Shown here in pieces: positions 27,465 to 35,789 of a stretch of 64,000 bases of DNA. The stretch covers positions 1 through 64,000 of the forward strand of contig JAGPCO010000006.1 of assembly GCA_018058095.1 (NCBI GenBank), read 5' to 3'. The notes under the pieces were generated by a model. The model saw only the letters and a program-made list of their open reading frames with translations. It was not told the origin of the DNA and made no database searches. This stretch comes from Kofleriaceae bacterium (GTDB lineage: Bacteria; Myxococcota_A; Polyangia; Haliangiales; Haliangiaceae). Position numbers and translations under genes: made by a program. Position 1 is the stretch's first letter, and the number at the start of each line of letters is the position of its first letter.

Positions 27465-29318
27465 TCAGGGCTCCAGCGCCAGCGCGGCGTCGCTGGCGAC
27501 GATGTTCTCGACGCCACGGTTGTTGTCGCGGACGATGAAGTAGATCCAGCCGTCGCTGCGGAAGTGCGGGTACAGCGCGTACTGGCCGGGGTTCATCGTC
27601 GTCACCCGCATCCGGGTCCCGATGCGGAGGTCGACCAGGTAGATGTTGGCGGCGCCGCTGGCGCGCAGGGCGACGAAGCCGGGGTCGTCGGCGCTGGCGT
27701 AGCCCAGCTCGGCCCAGTCACCGGCCTCGACGTAGTGGTGATAGGTCATCCACCGGTCGTCGAACGACAGGCCCGGCTTGCCGCCGCGCAGGCAGTAGCG
27801 GGCGATCTCCGGCACGTCGATCAGGTAGCTGCCGCCGCTCGGGGTGGCCACCACCTTGCGCAGCACGAAGCTGCCATTGACCCGGCTGACCAGCAGCTTG
27901 GCGGTCGGCGACAGCACCACGTCGCCCTCGCGCGGCAGCATCTTGCGGATGGCGGCCTGCGGCACGAACTGGCTGCCGGTGTGCACCAGCGGCACCAGGT
28001 CGATGCTGGCGGTCGAGCCGAAACCCGACGACGGATCCGAGGACGTGACGTTGTGGCCGCCGTTGTCGTTGGTGAACTGCCCGTCGACGGTCCAGTAGTC
28101 CCCGCCCCGGGCGGCGCCGAGGTGCTGGTACAGGCCGACGGCGTTGGTGGTGCGGCACTGCGGCTCGGTGAAGGACACCATGGTCGGCAGGCCGAGCAGC
28201 AGGCTCTGCTCGCAGAACTTGGCGCTGCCGCCCTGAAGGGCGAAGCCGGAGTTGTCGGGGAAGAAGCCCGGGTCGTACAGCGCCGCGGCCGGGACCTCGC
28301 GGCTCCAGGCCAGGTCGATGATGGTCGAGCGGTAGGTCGAGCTGGCGGTGCGCGCGCCGCCGTGCGAGACGAAGCGGCCATCGGCCGAGCTGCGGGTCCA
28401 GTAGCTCGACGAGTAGTCGTACTCGTACAGCAGCCGCAGCACGGTGTCGGGCATGGTCGCGGTCCAGCCCATCGACCACGGGTTCACCGCCGACTCGTTG
28501 TAGCCGGTCAGGCAGGCCCGGCCGGAGGCGGCGCCGCAGCCGTGCATCAGGATGCCGGCCTCGAGGTTGCCGGCGCGCCAGCCCTGGGTCGCCATGGCGG
28601 TGACGTGGCTGGCGACGTCGGGCGTGATGTTGGTCTGGCAGGTGGTCACCGGCGGATCGGCCGGGATCACCGCGTCGAGCTGGGGCAGGCCGCGCGCGAA
28701 CCACTCGGCGACCACGTCGAACTCGCCCTGGGTCAGCCGGCCGGTGTCGCTGCGCGGCATGGCGACCTGGTCCTGGAACGCCGCCAGCTCGGCCGCGCCG
28801 GTGGTGGGGTACGCGGTGGTGAACACGTACTCGAACCACGGCAGGTAGGCGGCGGTGGCGTAGACCCCGAGCGCCTGCGGGTGCCAGGCCGAGGTCGGCT
28901 CGGCCGGCACGTCGCGGAAGCAGTCGACGATGGTCTGCGCCGCCGGCTGGGTCGTCGGCATGGTGTCGCCGAGGCACCGGGTCACCGCCGCGTTCGACAG
29001 CGTGCCCCAGCTGCGCAGGCGATCGCGGCTGATGGCGTGGCAGCGGTCGCAGTTCTTGCTGCCGCCCTCGCCGAGGAGCGCCGCGGCCTGGGCCGCCAGC
29101 TCGGCGTCGGTCAGGGTGACCGGGTAGCGCAGCAGGGGCGGGCCCGCTGGCACGGCATCGATGCCGGCGTCGATGCCAGCGTCGACCGTGGCGCCTGGAC
29201 CGTCGATGACCACCGGGCCGTCATTGAAGATGGGTGCGTCGTTGCCGCCGCCGCCGCCGCCGCCACACGCCATCAGCACGACCAGGGTCGACACGATCAG
29301 GGGCTGCAGCCGGTTCAT
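27465..29318 (-). CDS. Cytochrome c-like lipoprotein with propeller-like C-terminus
   Basis: About 617 aa; the ATG at 29318 is chosen over a TTG three codons upstream because it begins a standard lipoprotein signal (MNRLQPLIVSTL, lipobox LMAC) followed by a poly-Gly linker. A heme c motif NCDRCHAISRDRL (Cys 90, Cys 93, His 94) follows. The C-terminal 200 residues include beta strands with propeller-like repeats (KLLVSRVNGSFVLRKV, IYLVDLRIGTRMRV, WIYFIVRDNNRG). It is the first gene of a three-gene operon. Not a named family to me; an extracytoplasmic redox or sensing role is inferred from the heme motif only. Confidence 0.78.
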   Translation of the reverse strand: MNRLQPLIVSTLVVLMACGGGGGGGNDAPIFNDGPVVIDGPGATVDAGIDAGIDAVPAGPPLLRYPVTLTDAELAAQAAALLGEGGSKNCDRCHAISRDRLRSWGTLSNAAVTRCLGDTMPTTQPAAQTIVDCFRDVPAEPTSAWHPQALGVYATAAYLPWFEYVFTTAYPTTGAAELAAFQDQVAMPRSDTGRLTQGEFDVVAEWFARGLPQLDAVIPADPPVTTCQTNITPDVASHVTAMATQGWRAGNLEAGILMHGCGAASGRACLTGYNESAVNPWSMGWTATMPDTVLRLLYEYDYSSSYWTRSSADGRFVSHGGARTASSTYRSTIIDLAWSREVPAAALYDPGFFPDNSGFALQGGSAKFCEQSLLLGLPTMVSFTEPQCRTTNAVGLYQHLGAARGGDYWTVDGQFTNDNGGHNVTSSDPSSGFGSTASIDLVPLVHTGSQFVPQAAIRKMLPREGDVVLSPTAKLLVSRVNGSFVLRKVVATPSGGSYLIDVPEIARYCLRGGKPGLSFDDRWMTYHHYVEAGDWAELGYASADDPGFVALRASGAANIYLVDLRIGTRMRVTTMNPGQYALYPHFRSDGWIYFIVRDNNRGVENIVASDAALALEP

Positions 29319-29486
29319 CGCCGGCAAGCGTGCGCCGAGGCGGGCAGGCTGTCATCTGCGAACGCGGCTCAACCCGCCAACCCACCCTGACAGGTTGCCG
29401 CTGACGCACCGCGCCGTGTGGTTCGATGTGAGTGCAGCGGCGCCACCATGTTAGCGTCGCGCCACCACGTGACCCGGGAGGGCCTC

Positions 29487-30452
29487 ATGCGTCGCCTCAC
29501 GCCTCGCCTCATCCAGCTGTCGACCTCCGCCACCCTGCTGGCGCTCACCGGCTGCGGCCCGACCGCCGGCAGCGGTGACGATGGCGGCGGCGGCGGCGAC
29601 CAGGTCGACGCCGATCCAGCGTCGCCCGACGCCGGGCTGTTCACCCCGCCGCCCGACGGCGCGCAGTGCCAGAAGATGGACGTCCTGTTCGTCATCGACA
29701 ACTCCGGCTCGATGGCCCAGGAGCAGACCAACCTGGCCGCCAACTTCCCGGGCTTCATCTCGGTGCTCGACGCGTCCGGTCTCGACTACCGGGTCGCGGT
29801 CACCACCAGCGGGCGCGACTACAGCTACACCATGACCACGCCGATCGGGCCCCTGCCCGAGAGCCAGGACGGCGGCGACAACGGCCGCATGCTGCAGCCG
29901 GCCAGCTGCGGCATGAGCCGGCGCTGGATCGAGAAGACCGACCCCGACCCGGCCGGCACCTTCGCCTGCGTGGCCGCGGTCGGCACCGGCGGGCCGAGCG
30001 ACGAGATGCCGCTGGCGGCGACCCGCGACGCGTTCGAGGACCGCATCAGCGACGGCCACAACGCCGGGTTCCGGCGCGCCGACGCCCTGCTGGCCATCGT
30101 CATCCTCACCGACGAGAACGACTGCTCGTACGAGCAGTCGGTCAGCCTGCCGTTCGGGCAGTTCCTGTGCGAGTCGATGATGGAGCCGGTCAGCAACTAC
30201 GTCGCCTTCCTCGACGGCTACACCGGCAGCCGGCAGCGCTGGGCCACCGCGGTCATCGCCGGGGCCGGGCCGGGCGACTGCACGTCGGCGCTGGGCGACG
30301 CCGACGAGGCGACCCGCCTCATCGACTTCGTGAACCAGACCGGGCCCAACGCGGTCATCTCGTCGATCTGCGAAGGTGACCTGTCGGTCGGCCTGGCCGC
30401 GGCGCTCGACACCTTCAGCTCGGCCTGCGCCACGTTTCCGCCCATCGAGTAG
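29487..30452 (+). CDS. vWA-domain lipoprotein
   Basis: About 321 aa; start at 29487 has a GGGAGG ribosome binding site and leads into a lipoprotein signal (lipobox LTGC), then a Gly/Asp linker. From about residue 65 the protein is a von Willebrand factor A-like domain: MDVLFVIDNSGSMAQEQ is the MIDAS DxSxS motif, with LLAIVILTDENDCSYE as a later core strand. Cysteines (PASCGM, FACVAA, FLCES, DCTSAL, SICEGD) suggest disulfides. vWA lipoproteins bind other proteins through a divalent cation and are abundant in Myxococcota. The target is unknown. Confidence 0.85.
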   Translation: MRRLTPRLIQLSTSATLLALTGCGPTAGSGDDGGGGGDQVDADPASPDAGLFTPPPDGAQCQKMDVLFVIDNSGSMAQEQTNLAANFPGFISVLDASGLDYRVAVTTSGRDYSYTMTTPIGPLPESQDGGDNGRMLQPASCGMSRRWIEKTDPDPAGTFACVAAVGTGGPSDEMPLAATRDAFEDRISDGHNAGFRRADALLAIVILTDENDCSYEQSVSLPFGQFLCESMMEPVSNYVAFLDGYTGSRQRWATAVIAGAGPGDCTSALGDADEATRLIDFVNQTGPNAVISSICEGDLSVGLAAALDTFSSACATFPPIE

Positions 30453-30456
30453 GTGC

Positions 30457-30462
30457 TACCGT
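30457..30462 (+). promoter_or_regulatory. Candidate -10 box TACCGT, leaderless start
   Basis: TACCGT 6 nt before the ATG at 30469, directly after the vWA stop, so the small lipoprotein may have its own leaderless transcript. Confidence 0.4.
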
Positions 30463-30468
30463 CCCGGC

Positions 30469-31044
30469 ATGAAGGCGACCTCGTGCTTGCTCCTCGCCGG
30501 ATGGCTCGCCGCCTGCGGGGGCCGTGGCGCTCAGGTCGAGACCGCGCCGTTCCTCCCCGGTGAGGCCGCCCCGGTCGAGCCCGCCGGTGGTGTGGCCGGG
30601 GCGGGAGGTGATGGCGCCGGCAGCCTCGGCGGCGGCCTCGAGCCGGAGGACGAACGGGTGTTCCCGGCCGAGGGCCCGCCGTGTATGCCGGCCGGCGCCT
30701 ACACCGTGGCCGTCGACCTCGGCCCGGCCCAGCTCGACATCGTCGGCCAGCCGCCCGAGTACTGCCGGTCGATGCTGACCGCCGTGCCGATGCAGCAGCG
30801 CAGCCAGCTCGAGCTGTCCTACCCCGACGGCAAGCTGGTCGTGCGCTGGCCCGAGTACACGATCGTCCGTGTCCTCGGCGAGTGCCGGTTCCAGGTCATG
30901 ACCCCGCCGCTGCCGGTCATCCTCACCTTCGAGGCCGGGCGCGGCACCGGCCGCACCGACTATTCGGTCGGCAGCTCGAACCACACCGACGAGCGCTGCG
31001 CCGCCCGTGGCGCCGTGCTGCAGGTCGAGCCAGTCGGGTCGTGA
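30469..31044 (+). CDS. Small lipoprotein of unknown function
   Basis: 191 aa from the ATG at 30469. Lipoprotein signal with lipobox LAAC, then a Gly/Ala/Pro/Glu-rich linker to about residue 70. The mature domain is a compact beta fold (GAYTVAVDLGPAQLDI, YCRSMLTAVPM, LELSYPDGKLVVRWPEYTI, ILTFEAGRG) with a few cysteines. No family recognised. Convergent with the small membrane protein that ends at 31070. Confidence 0.72.
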   Translation: MKATSCLLLAGWLAACGGRGAQVETAPFLPGEAAPVEPAGGVAGAGGDGAGSLGGGLEPEDERVFPAEGPPCMPAGAYTVAVDLGPAQLDIVGQPPEYCRSMLTAVPMQQRSQLELSYPDGKLVVRWPEYTIVRVLGECRFQVMTPPLPVILTFEAGRGTGRTDYSVGSSNHTDERCAARGAVLQVEPVGS

Positions 31045-31069
31045 GCCGAGCGCGCTGAGCTCCTGGTGG

Positions 31070-31387
31070 TCACGCCGCCTCGCGCGCCCTCTCGCGTCGG
31101 GCCCGACGCGCCAGGCCCAGGGTGCCGAGCGGGAGCAGCAGTAGGGCGAGCAGGCTGACGCCACCGAGGCGGGATGGCCCGTACCCCACCACCAGCACGG
31201 CCATGGCGATGGCGGCGAGGATCGCCAGCAGGAAGGTCTGCGCCACGATCATGTGCGGCACCCCATCCGGCTCGGCCCGCGCGGCCTCGTCGATGGGTGC
31301 CGCCTGTGCAGGCGCGCTCGCCTGTGCAGGCGCGCTCGCCTGTGCAGGCGCGCTCGATCCGCTTCCCGGTCCTTGAACGATCGCCAT
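31070..31387 (-). CDS. Small two-span membrane protein with Ser-Ala-Pro-Ala-Gln repeats
   Basis: 105 aa. The ATG at 31387 has a strong GGAGGAA ribosome binding site 3 nt upstream. The N-terminus carries repeated SAPAQA units from three perfect 18-bp DNA repeats, then two hydrophobic segments (about residues 47-68, TFLLAILAAIAMAVLVVGYG, and 73-92, GVSLLALLLLPLGTLGLA), and a basic tail RRARRERAREAA. Probably an inner-membrane protein with both ends on the same side. No family recognised; the strong ribosome site supports that it is real. Confidence 0.7.
   Translation of the reverse strand: MAIVQGPGSGSSAPAQASAPAQASAPAQAAPIDEAARAEPDGVPHMIVAQTFLLAILAAIAMAVLVVGYGPSRLGGVSLLALLLLPLGTLGLARRARRERAREAA
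31303..31356. repeat. Three perfect 18-bp tandem repeats
   Basis: Unit CCTGTGCAGGCGCGCTCG at 31303-31320, 31321-31338 and 31339-31356, inside the small membrane protein gene, encoding six residues each in frame. Confidence 0.95.
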
Positions 31388-31501
31388 GGTTTCCTCCAGT
31401 CGTGTCGCCGCGCTCGGACGCCCGGCCGTGGGTGATCCAGATGCACCTGCCGGGCCATCCCGTCGACGCCGCAGCCCCCGGCCCCCGGCGGTGTCGTGTG
31501 A

Positions 31502-31756
31502 TCCACCCTGGTCATCCTCGACAGCCAGGGCCGGCCCGGCGTCGGCATGGCCTCGCTGCGCGGGATCCGCGGCGACGCCTGGACGCCCCCGGCGCTCCTG
31601 TTGACCGCGCCCGGCGAGGAGGACCTGGCCGAGGCGGCGCGCCGGGCCGGGGCGACCCTGCTGGTCCGCCCGTTCAGCCTCGACCGCCTGTGCGACGAGG
31701 TGGCCGAGACCCTGGCCCAGCGCGGCGGCGCCGGACCGGGGACCGTCCCGACCTGA
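31502..31756 (+). pseudogene. Truncated response-regulator receiver domain
   Basis: Right after an in-frame TGA (31499-31501) the frame reads STLVILDSQGRPG, then ALLLTAPGEEDLAEAARRAGA, then LLVRPFSLDRLCDEVAETL. This is the second half of a receiver domain: phospho-acceptor Asp (VILDS), the Thr strand (LLLTAP) and the last strand, where the expected Lys before Pro is Arg (LVRPF). The first strand with its acidic pair is missing and no start codon precedes the LD motif. I read it as a decayed gene. The flanking 31388-31501 holds nothing recognisable. Confidence 0.55.
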
Positions 31757-31785
31757 CCTGGGCCCCGGCTTGCGGCGCGGTCTCG

Positions 31786-31806
31786 ATGGTGTAATATTGA
31801 CACCAT
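31786..31806 (+). promoter_or_regulatory. Promoter and dyad overlapping the ADP-ribosylglycohydrolase start
   Basis: Arms ATGGTGT and ACACCAT flank a 7-nt centre, and the right arm enters the ATG at 31805. The AT-rich centre holds a -10-like TAATAT (31792-31797), with TTGCGG (31770-31775) 16 nt upstream as a possible -35. This fits a leaderless promoter under a repressor site. Confidence 0.5.
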
Positions 31807-32728
31807 GCCGAATAGCCCGATGCCGGCGCAGCGCCTGGCCCGTGCCCACCGCTCGCTCCGGGGCCTGGCCGTGGGGGACGCGTTCGGCGAGACCATGTTC
31901 GGCGAGCCGGCCGAGTCGGCACGCCGCGCCTCTCTCCGGCTCATCTCGACGCGCCGGCCGTGGCGGTGGACCGACGACACGGCGATGGCGCTGTCGGTCG
32001 TCGAGGTGCTGGCGCTGCACCAGCGCATCGATCCCGACGCGCTGGCGGCGGCGTTCGTGCGGCGCTGGGCGGCCGAACCCGATCGTGGCTACGGCCGGGG
32101 CGCCTACCAGCTGCTCGGGCAGCTCCGGGCCGGGGCGCCATGGCGACAGGCCGCGCCGGCGCTGTTCGCCGGGCAGGGCTCGTTCGGCAACGGCGCGGCC
32201 ATGCGGGCGGCGCCGATCGGCGCCTACTTCGCTGGCGACCTCGATCGGGTGGTGGCGGAGGCGACCCGGTCGGCCGAGCCGACCCACACCCACGCCGACG
32301 GCATCGCCGGCGCGGTGGCGGTGGCCGTCGCCGCCGCGCTGGTGTGCGACGGCGCGACCGGGGCCGGCCTGCTCGAGGTGGTGGCCGCCCGCACGCCGCC
32401 CGGGCACACCCGCCGCCGCTTGCTCCGCGCGGCCGAGATCCCGCTCGACGCGCTGCCGGCCCAGGTCGGCGACGAGCTCGGCACCGGCCTCGACGTGGCC
32501 GCGCACGACACCGTCCCGTTCGCGTTGTGGGTGGCGGCGCGCCACCTCGGCTCGTACGAGGACGCGCTGTGGACCGGCACCGGGCTGCTGGGTGACCGCG
32601 ACACCGTCGGCGCCATCGTCGGCGGCGTCGTGATCCTGGCCAGCGATCCGGCCGGGCCCGACCCCATCCCGGTGTTGTGGCAGGCCGCGTGTGAGCCGCT
32701 ACCCGACCTGCCGGAGGGCGGCGGCTAG
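31805..32728 (+). CDS. ADP-ribosylglycohydrolase (DraG/ARH family)
   Basis: 307 aa. ARH/DraG enzymes remove ADP-ribose from modified proteins or nucleic acids using a two-metal site in an all-helical fold. The ligand motifs are visible: GLAVGDAFGE, WTDDTAMAL (N-terminal metal ligands), GNGAAMRAAPIGA, THTHADGIAGAVA, and GDRDTVGAIVGG (C-terminal ligands). Length and motif order fit a catalytically complete enzyme. No signal peptide, so cytoplasmic. No ADP-ribosyltransferase gene is adjacent; a macrodomain protein 7 kb away is another possible ADP-ribose eraser. Confidence 0.92.
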   Translation: MPNSPMPAQRLARAHRSLRGLAVGDAFGETMFGEPAESARRASLRLISTRRPWRWTDDTAMALSVVEVLALHQRIDPDALAAAFVRRWAAEPDRGYGRGAYQLLGQLRAGAPWRQAAPALFAGQGSFGNGAAMRAAPIGAYFAGDLDRVVAEATRSAEPTHTHADGIAGAVAVAVAAALVCDGATGAGLLEVVAARTPPGHTRRRLLRAAEIPLDALPAQVGDELGTGLDVAAHDTVPFALWVAARHLGSYEDALWTGTGLLGDRDTVGAIVGGVVILASDPAGPDPIPVLWQAACEPLPDLPEGGG

Positions 32729-32794
32729 GACCCGATGGCGACGGTTGAAGGACACGGCGGCGTCACCCGTGAGCCTCCGTGTTACGCCTCCGGC

Positions 32795-33967
32795 ATGTCG
32801 ACGCTCCGAGCCGTGACCCGGGCCGCGCTCATCGCCTCGATCGCCACCGTCACGCTGGCGTGCCGGCGCGACGCGCCGCGGCCCGATCCCGTCACGCCGG
32901 CGACGGCCGCCGAGGCCGAGGCCTTCGGTCAGGCCATGGCCAAGGCGCTGGCGCCGTGTGATCCGGCCGCGGTGGCAGCGCTGATCGACGGCAACAACCT
33001 GGCGCGTCGCGCCGCCCATGGCCGCAAGGCCCCGCCGTCGGCGGTCAAGGGCATGCTCAAGACCGCGACCAGCGAGACCATGGGCGCCAATCTGTGCCGC
33101 GACTTCGACGGCCACGCCGTCCACGCCACCTACCTGCGCACCCGCACCACCTCGGGCCGCTCGCGCCCGCTGGTGCGGCTCCTCGTCGGCGTCGACCTCA
33201 ACTACTTCGAGTTCGAGATCGGCCGCATCAAGGGCGCTGGCGAGGTGCGCGCGGTCGACTTCCTCTCCTTCCTGTCCGGGGAGCTCCGCAGCGAGACCAT
33301 CGGCCGCATGCTCGAGGTCATCCCCGCCGCCGACACCCCGACCCAGGCGGTCGCCGACCTGCGGGCGCTCAAGCAGGCCGACGCCCTGGCGTCCCACGAC
33401 CCTGCCGCCGCACGCGCTAGCTTCGACAAGGTGTCGGCCGAGGTGCGGACCAGCAAGTTCGCCCTCCGGCTCGACGCCGCCATCGCGTACGGCGAGAGCG
33501 AGGCGGCCTACCTGGCGGCGGTGGACCGCTTCGCCCGCGCCTTTCCCGACGATCCCGCGCTGCTGCTATTTTCGCTCGACAGCTTCTTCCTGACCGAGCA
33601 GTACGACCGGGCCCTGGCAGCGCTCGACGAGCTCGATCGCCAGGTCGGTGGTGACCCCTACCTCGAGACGCGGCGAGCTGCCGCGCTCCGCGCGCTCGGT
33701 CGACACGCCGACGCGGTCGCCGCCGCCCGCCGCTGCGCCAAGGCCGAGCCGACCCTCGAGGACTGCTGGTCTGCGCTGCTCGAGGCTCAGGATGCGGCCG
33801 GTGACCACGCCGGCGTGATCACCACCATGGGGGAGCTGCAGACCCGGTTCGCGATCGAGTTCGCGCCCGAGGCCATGGCCGCCGATCCGGCCTGGGCCGC
33901 CTTCCTGGCCAGCCCCGAGGGCCAGGCCTGGGCTGACGCCGCCAAGAAGGTCGCGCCCGTCGACTAG
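32795..33967 (+). CDS. Lipoprotein with TPR-like C-terminus, paralog A
   Basis: About 390 aa; start at 32795 gives a lipoprotein signal (MSTLRAVTRAALIAS, lipobox TLAC). A conserved N-terminal half (DPAAVAALIDGNNLARRAAHGRK, FEFEIGRIKGAGEVRAVDFLSF) is followed by TPR-like helices (YLAAVDRFARAFPDDPALLL, ALDELDRQVGGDPYLETRRAAALRALGRH in sections). It is followed 54 nt later by a close paralog in the same orientation. Family not recognised. Probably periplasmic, membrane anchored. Confidence 0.78.
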   Translation: MSTLRAVTRAALIASIATVTLACRRDAPRPDPVTPATAAEAEAFGQAMAKALAPCDPAAVAALIDGNNLARRAAHGRKAPPSAVKGMLKTATSETMGANLCRDFDGHAVHATYLRTRTTSGRSRPLVRLLVGVDLNYFEFEIGRIKGAGEVRAVDFLSFLSGELRSETIGRMLEVIPAADTPTQAVADLRALKQADALASHDPAAARASFDKVSAEVRTSKFALRLDAAIAYGESEAAYLAAVDRFARAFPDDPALLLFSLDSFFLTEQYDRALAALDELDRQVGGDPYLETRRAAALRALGRHADAVAAARRCAKAEPTLEDCWSALLEAQDAAGDHAGVITTMGELQTRFAIEFAPEAMAADPAWAAFLASPEGQAWADAAKKVAPVD

Positions 33968-34021
33968 TCCGGATCGAGCGGCGCCGACGTGGGTCGCCGC
34001 CTTCGTGATACGCCTCGGGTC

Positions 34022-35179
34022 ATGTCGATCCGAGCCGTGACCCGGGCCGCGCTCCTCGCCTCGATCGCCACCGCCGCGCTGGCGTGCCGACGCGCCGCGC
34101 CGCCGCCCGATCCGGTCACGCCGGCGACCGAGGCCGAGGCCGAGGCGTTCGGGCAGGCCATGGCCAAGGCGCTGGCGCCGTGTGATCCGGCCGCGGTGGC
34201 GGCGATGATCGACGCCAGCAACCTGGCCCGGCGGGCGGCCCGCGGTCGCAAGGTCCCGCCCTCGGCCGTCGACGGCATGCTCAAGGGCGCCACCGGCTCG
34301 GCCCTGGGCGCCAACCTGTGCCGCGAGCTCGGCGCCGACGGCACCCTCGCCACCTACCTGCGCACCCGCACCACCTCGGGCCAGCCGCGCCCGCTGGTGC
34401 GGATCCTCGTCGGTGGCGGGGTCAACTACCTCGAGTTCGAGATCGGCCGCATCAAGGGCGCCGGCGAGGTGCGCGCGGTCGACTTCCTCAGCTTCGCGTC
34501 GGGCGAGACCAGCAGCGAGTCGCTCGGGCGCATGCTCGAGAGCATGGTCGCCACCGGCAGCCCGACCCAGGCGCTGGCCGACGTCGAGGCGCTCAAGCAG
34601 GCCACCGGCCGGCTGGCCAGCCAGGACATCGCCGGCGCCCGCGCCGCCTTCGACACCGTGTCGGCCAAGGTTCGGGCCAGCAAGATCGCGCTGGTGCTCG
34701 ACGTCCAGATCGCCTCCGACGAGAGCGAGCCGGCCTACGTGGCAGCGATGGAGCGCTTCGCCCGCGCGTTCCCCGACGATCCGGCGCTGCTCCTGCTGTC
34801 GATCGACCGCGTCTTCCTGGCCAAGAAGTTCGAGGAGACAGTGGCGCTGGTCGACAAGCTCGACCGCCAGGTTGGCGGTGACCCGTACCTGGAGACGCTG
34901 CGGGCGACCGCCCTCGGCGAGCTCGGGCGGCACGCCGACGCGGTGGCGGCCGCCGGCCGGTGCACCAAGGCCGAGCCGACCCTCAAGATGTGCTGGTTCG
35001 GGCTCATCGGCGCCCAGCTCGGCGCGCGGGACCACGCCGGCGTGATCACCACGATGGGGGAGGTGCGGACCCGGTTCGAGATCGAGTTCACGCCCGACAG
35101 CATCAGCGCCGAGCCGGCCTGGGCCGGCTTCGTGGCCAGCCCCGAGGGCCAGGCCTGGGCCGCGCGCCCGGCCGAGTAA
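34022..35179 (+). CDS. Lipoprotein with TPR-like C-terminus, paralog B
   Basis: About 385 aa from the ATG at 34022. It aligns over its whole length with paralog A, including the start (MSIRAVTRAALLAS), lipobox region (ALACRRAA), RIKGAGEVRAVDFLSF block and C-terminal HAGVITTMGE. This is a recent tandem duplication. A GATACGCC box precedes both starts at similar spacing, so the promoter was duplicated as well. The divergence is highest in the middle (residues about 175-220). Function unknown. Confidence 0.78.
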   Translation: MSIRAVTRAALLASIATAALACRRAAPPPDPVTPATEAEAEAFGQAMAKALAPCDPAAVAAMIDASNLARRAARGRKVPPSAVDGMLKGATGSALGANLCRELGADGTLATYLRTRTTSGQPRPLVRILVGGGVNYLEFEIGRIKGAGEVRAVDFLSFASGETSSESLGRMLESMVATGSPTQALADVEALKQATGRLASQDIAGARAAFDTVSAKVRASKIALVLDVQIASDESEPAYVAAMERFARAFPDDPALLLLSIDRVFLAKKFEETVALVDKLDRQVGGDPYLETLRATALGELGRHADAVAAAGRCTKAEPTLKMCWFGLIGAQLGARDHAGVITTMGEVRTRFEIEFTPDSISAEPAWAGFVASPEGQAWAARPAE

Positions 35180-35209
35180 CACTCAGGGCCTTGCCCCTTC
35201 GCGCGGCCC

Positions 35210-35686
35210 TCACGACCCGGCGCGCAGGCGGGTGATGGCGGCGCGGGCGCCGTCGACGTGTTTGCTGGCGCTCAGCTCGCCGCGGAACACGGCGGCGATG
35301 GTGCCGGCCTTGTCGATCACGTAGGTGACGCGCGCGGTCTTGCCGAGCAGGCCGTGCAACAGACCGCCGGCGGCGTCGTAGCGGCGGGCCAGGGTGCGAT
35401 CGGGGTCGCTCACCAGCGGGAACGTGACCTGGTACTTGTCGGCGAACTTGCGATGCGAACCGTCGTCGTCGACCGAGATGCCGACCACCTCGGTGTCCTG
35501 GCCGGCCAGCTCGGCGTAGGCATCGCGAAAGCCACAGGTCTCGCGGGTACACACGGCGGTGAAGTCGGCCGGGTAGAAGTACAGGACCACGTTCTTCTGG
35601 CCGCGCAGGTCGGCCAGGCGCAGGTGGCGGCCGTCGGCGGCGACCACGTCGAAGTCGGGGGCGGGCTGACCGGCGGCGAGGGACAT
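35210..35686 (-). CDS. bcp: Bcp/PrxQ-type thioredoxin-dependent peroxiredoxin
   Basis: 158 aa. Reduces hydrogen peroxide and organic hydroperoxides with thioredoxin. The active site is [18 protein letters not shown]: peroxidatic Cys and, five residues on, the resolving Cys that defines PrxQ. Also present are [25 protein letters not shown] and [12 protein letters not shown]. The ATG at 35686 is favoured over 35698 because TATGGT lies 7 nt upstream. Divergent from arsM, sharing a 103-nt promoter region. Confidence 0.93.
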   Translation of the reverse strand: MSLAAGQPAPDFDVVAADGRHLRLADLRGQKNVVLYFYPADFTAVCTRETCGFRDAYAELAGQDTEVVGISVDDDGSHRKFADKYQVTFPLVSDPDRTLARRYDAAGGLLHGLLGKTARVTYVIDKAGTIAAVFRGELSASKHVDGARAAITRLRAGS

Positions 35687-35693
35687 GAACGCC

Positions 35694-35699
35694 ACCATA
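35694..35699 (-). promoter_or_regulatory. Candidate -10 box TATGGT for the peroxiredoxin
   Basis: TATGGT on the minus strand ends 7 nt before the ATG at 35686; no ribosome binding site lies between. Confidence 0.4.
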
Positions 35700-35789
35700 A
35701 CCCGACCGCCGTCCCTGGCCAGGGCCGGCCGGTGTCCCCCAGCCTGCGTCCTTTTCCCACCAGCCCCGTCTCTGGTGCAGGAGGAACCG

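Noticed and set aside
33566-35182. A 538-residue minus-strand frame over the two paralogs
   Set aside because: Its repeat pattern only mirrors the duplication on the plus strand; composition is non-coding.
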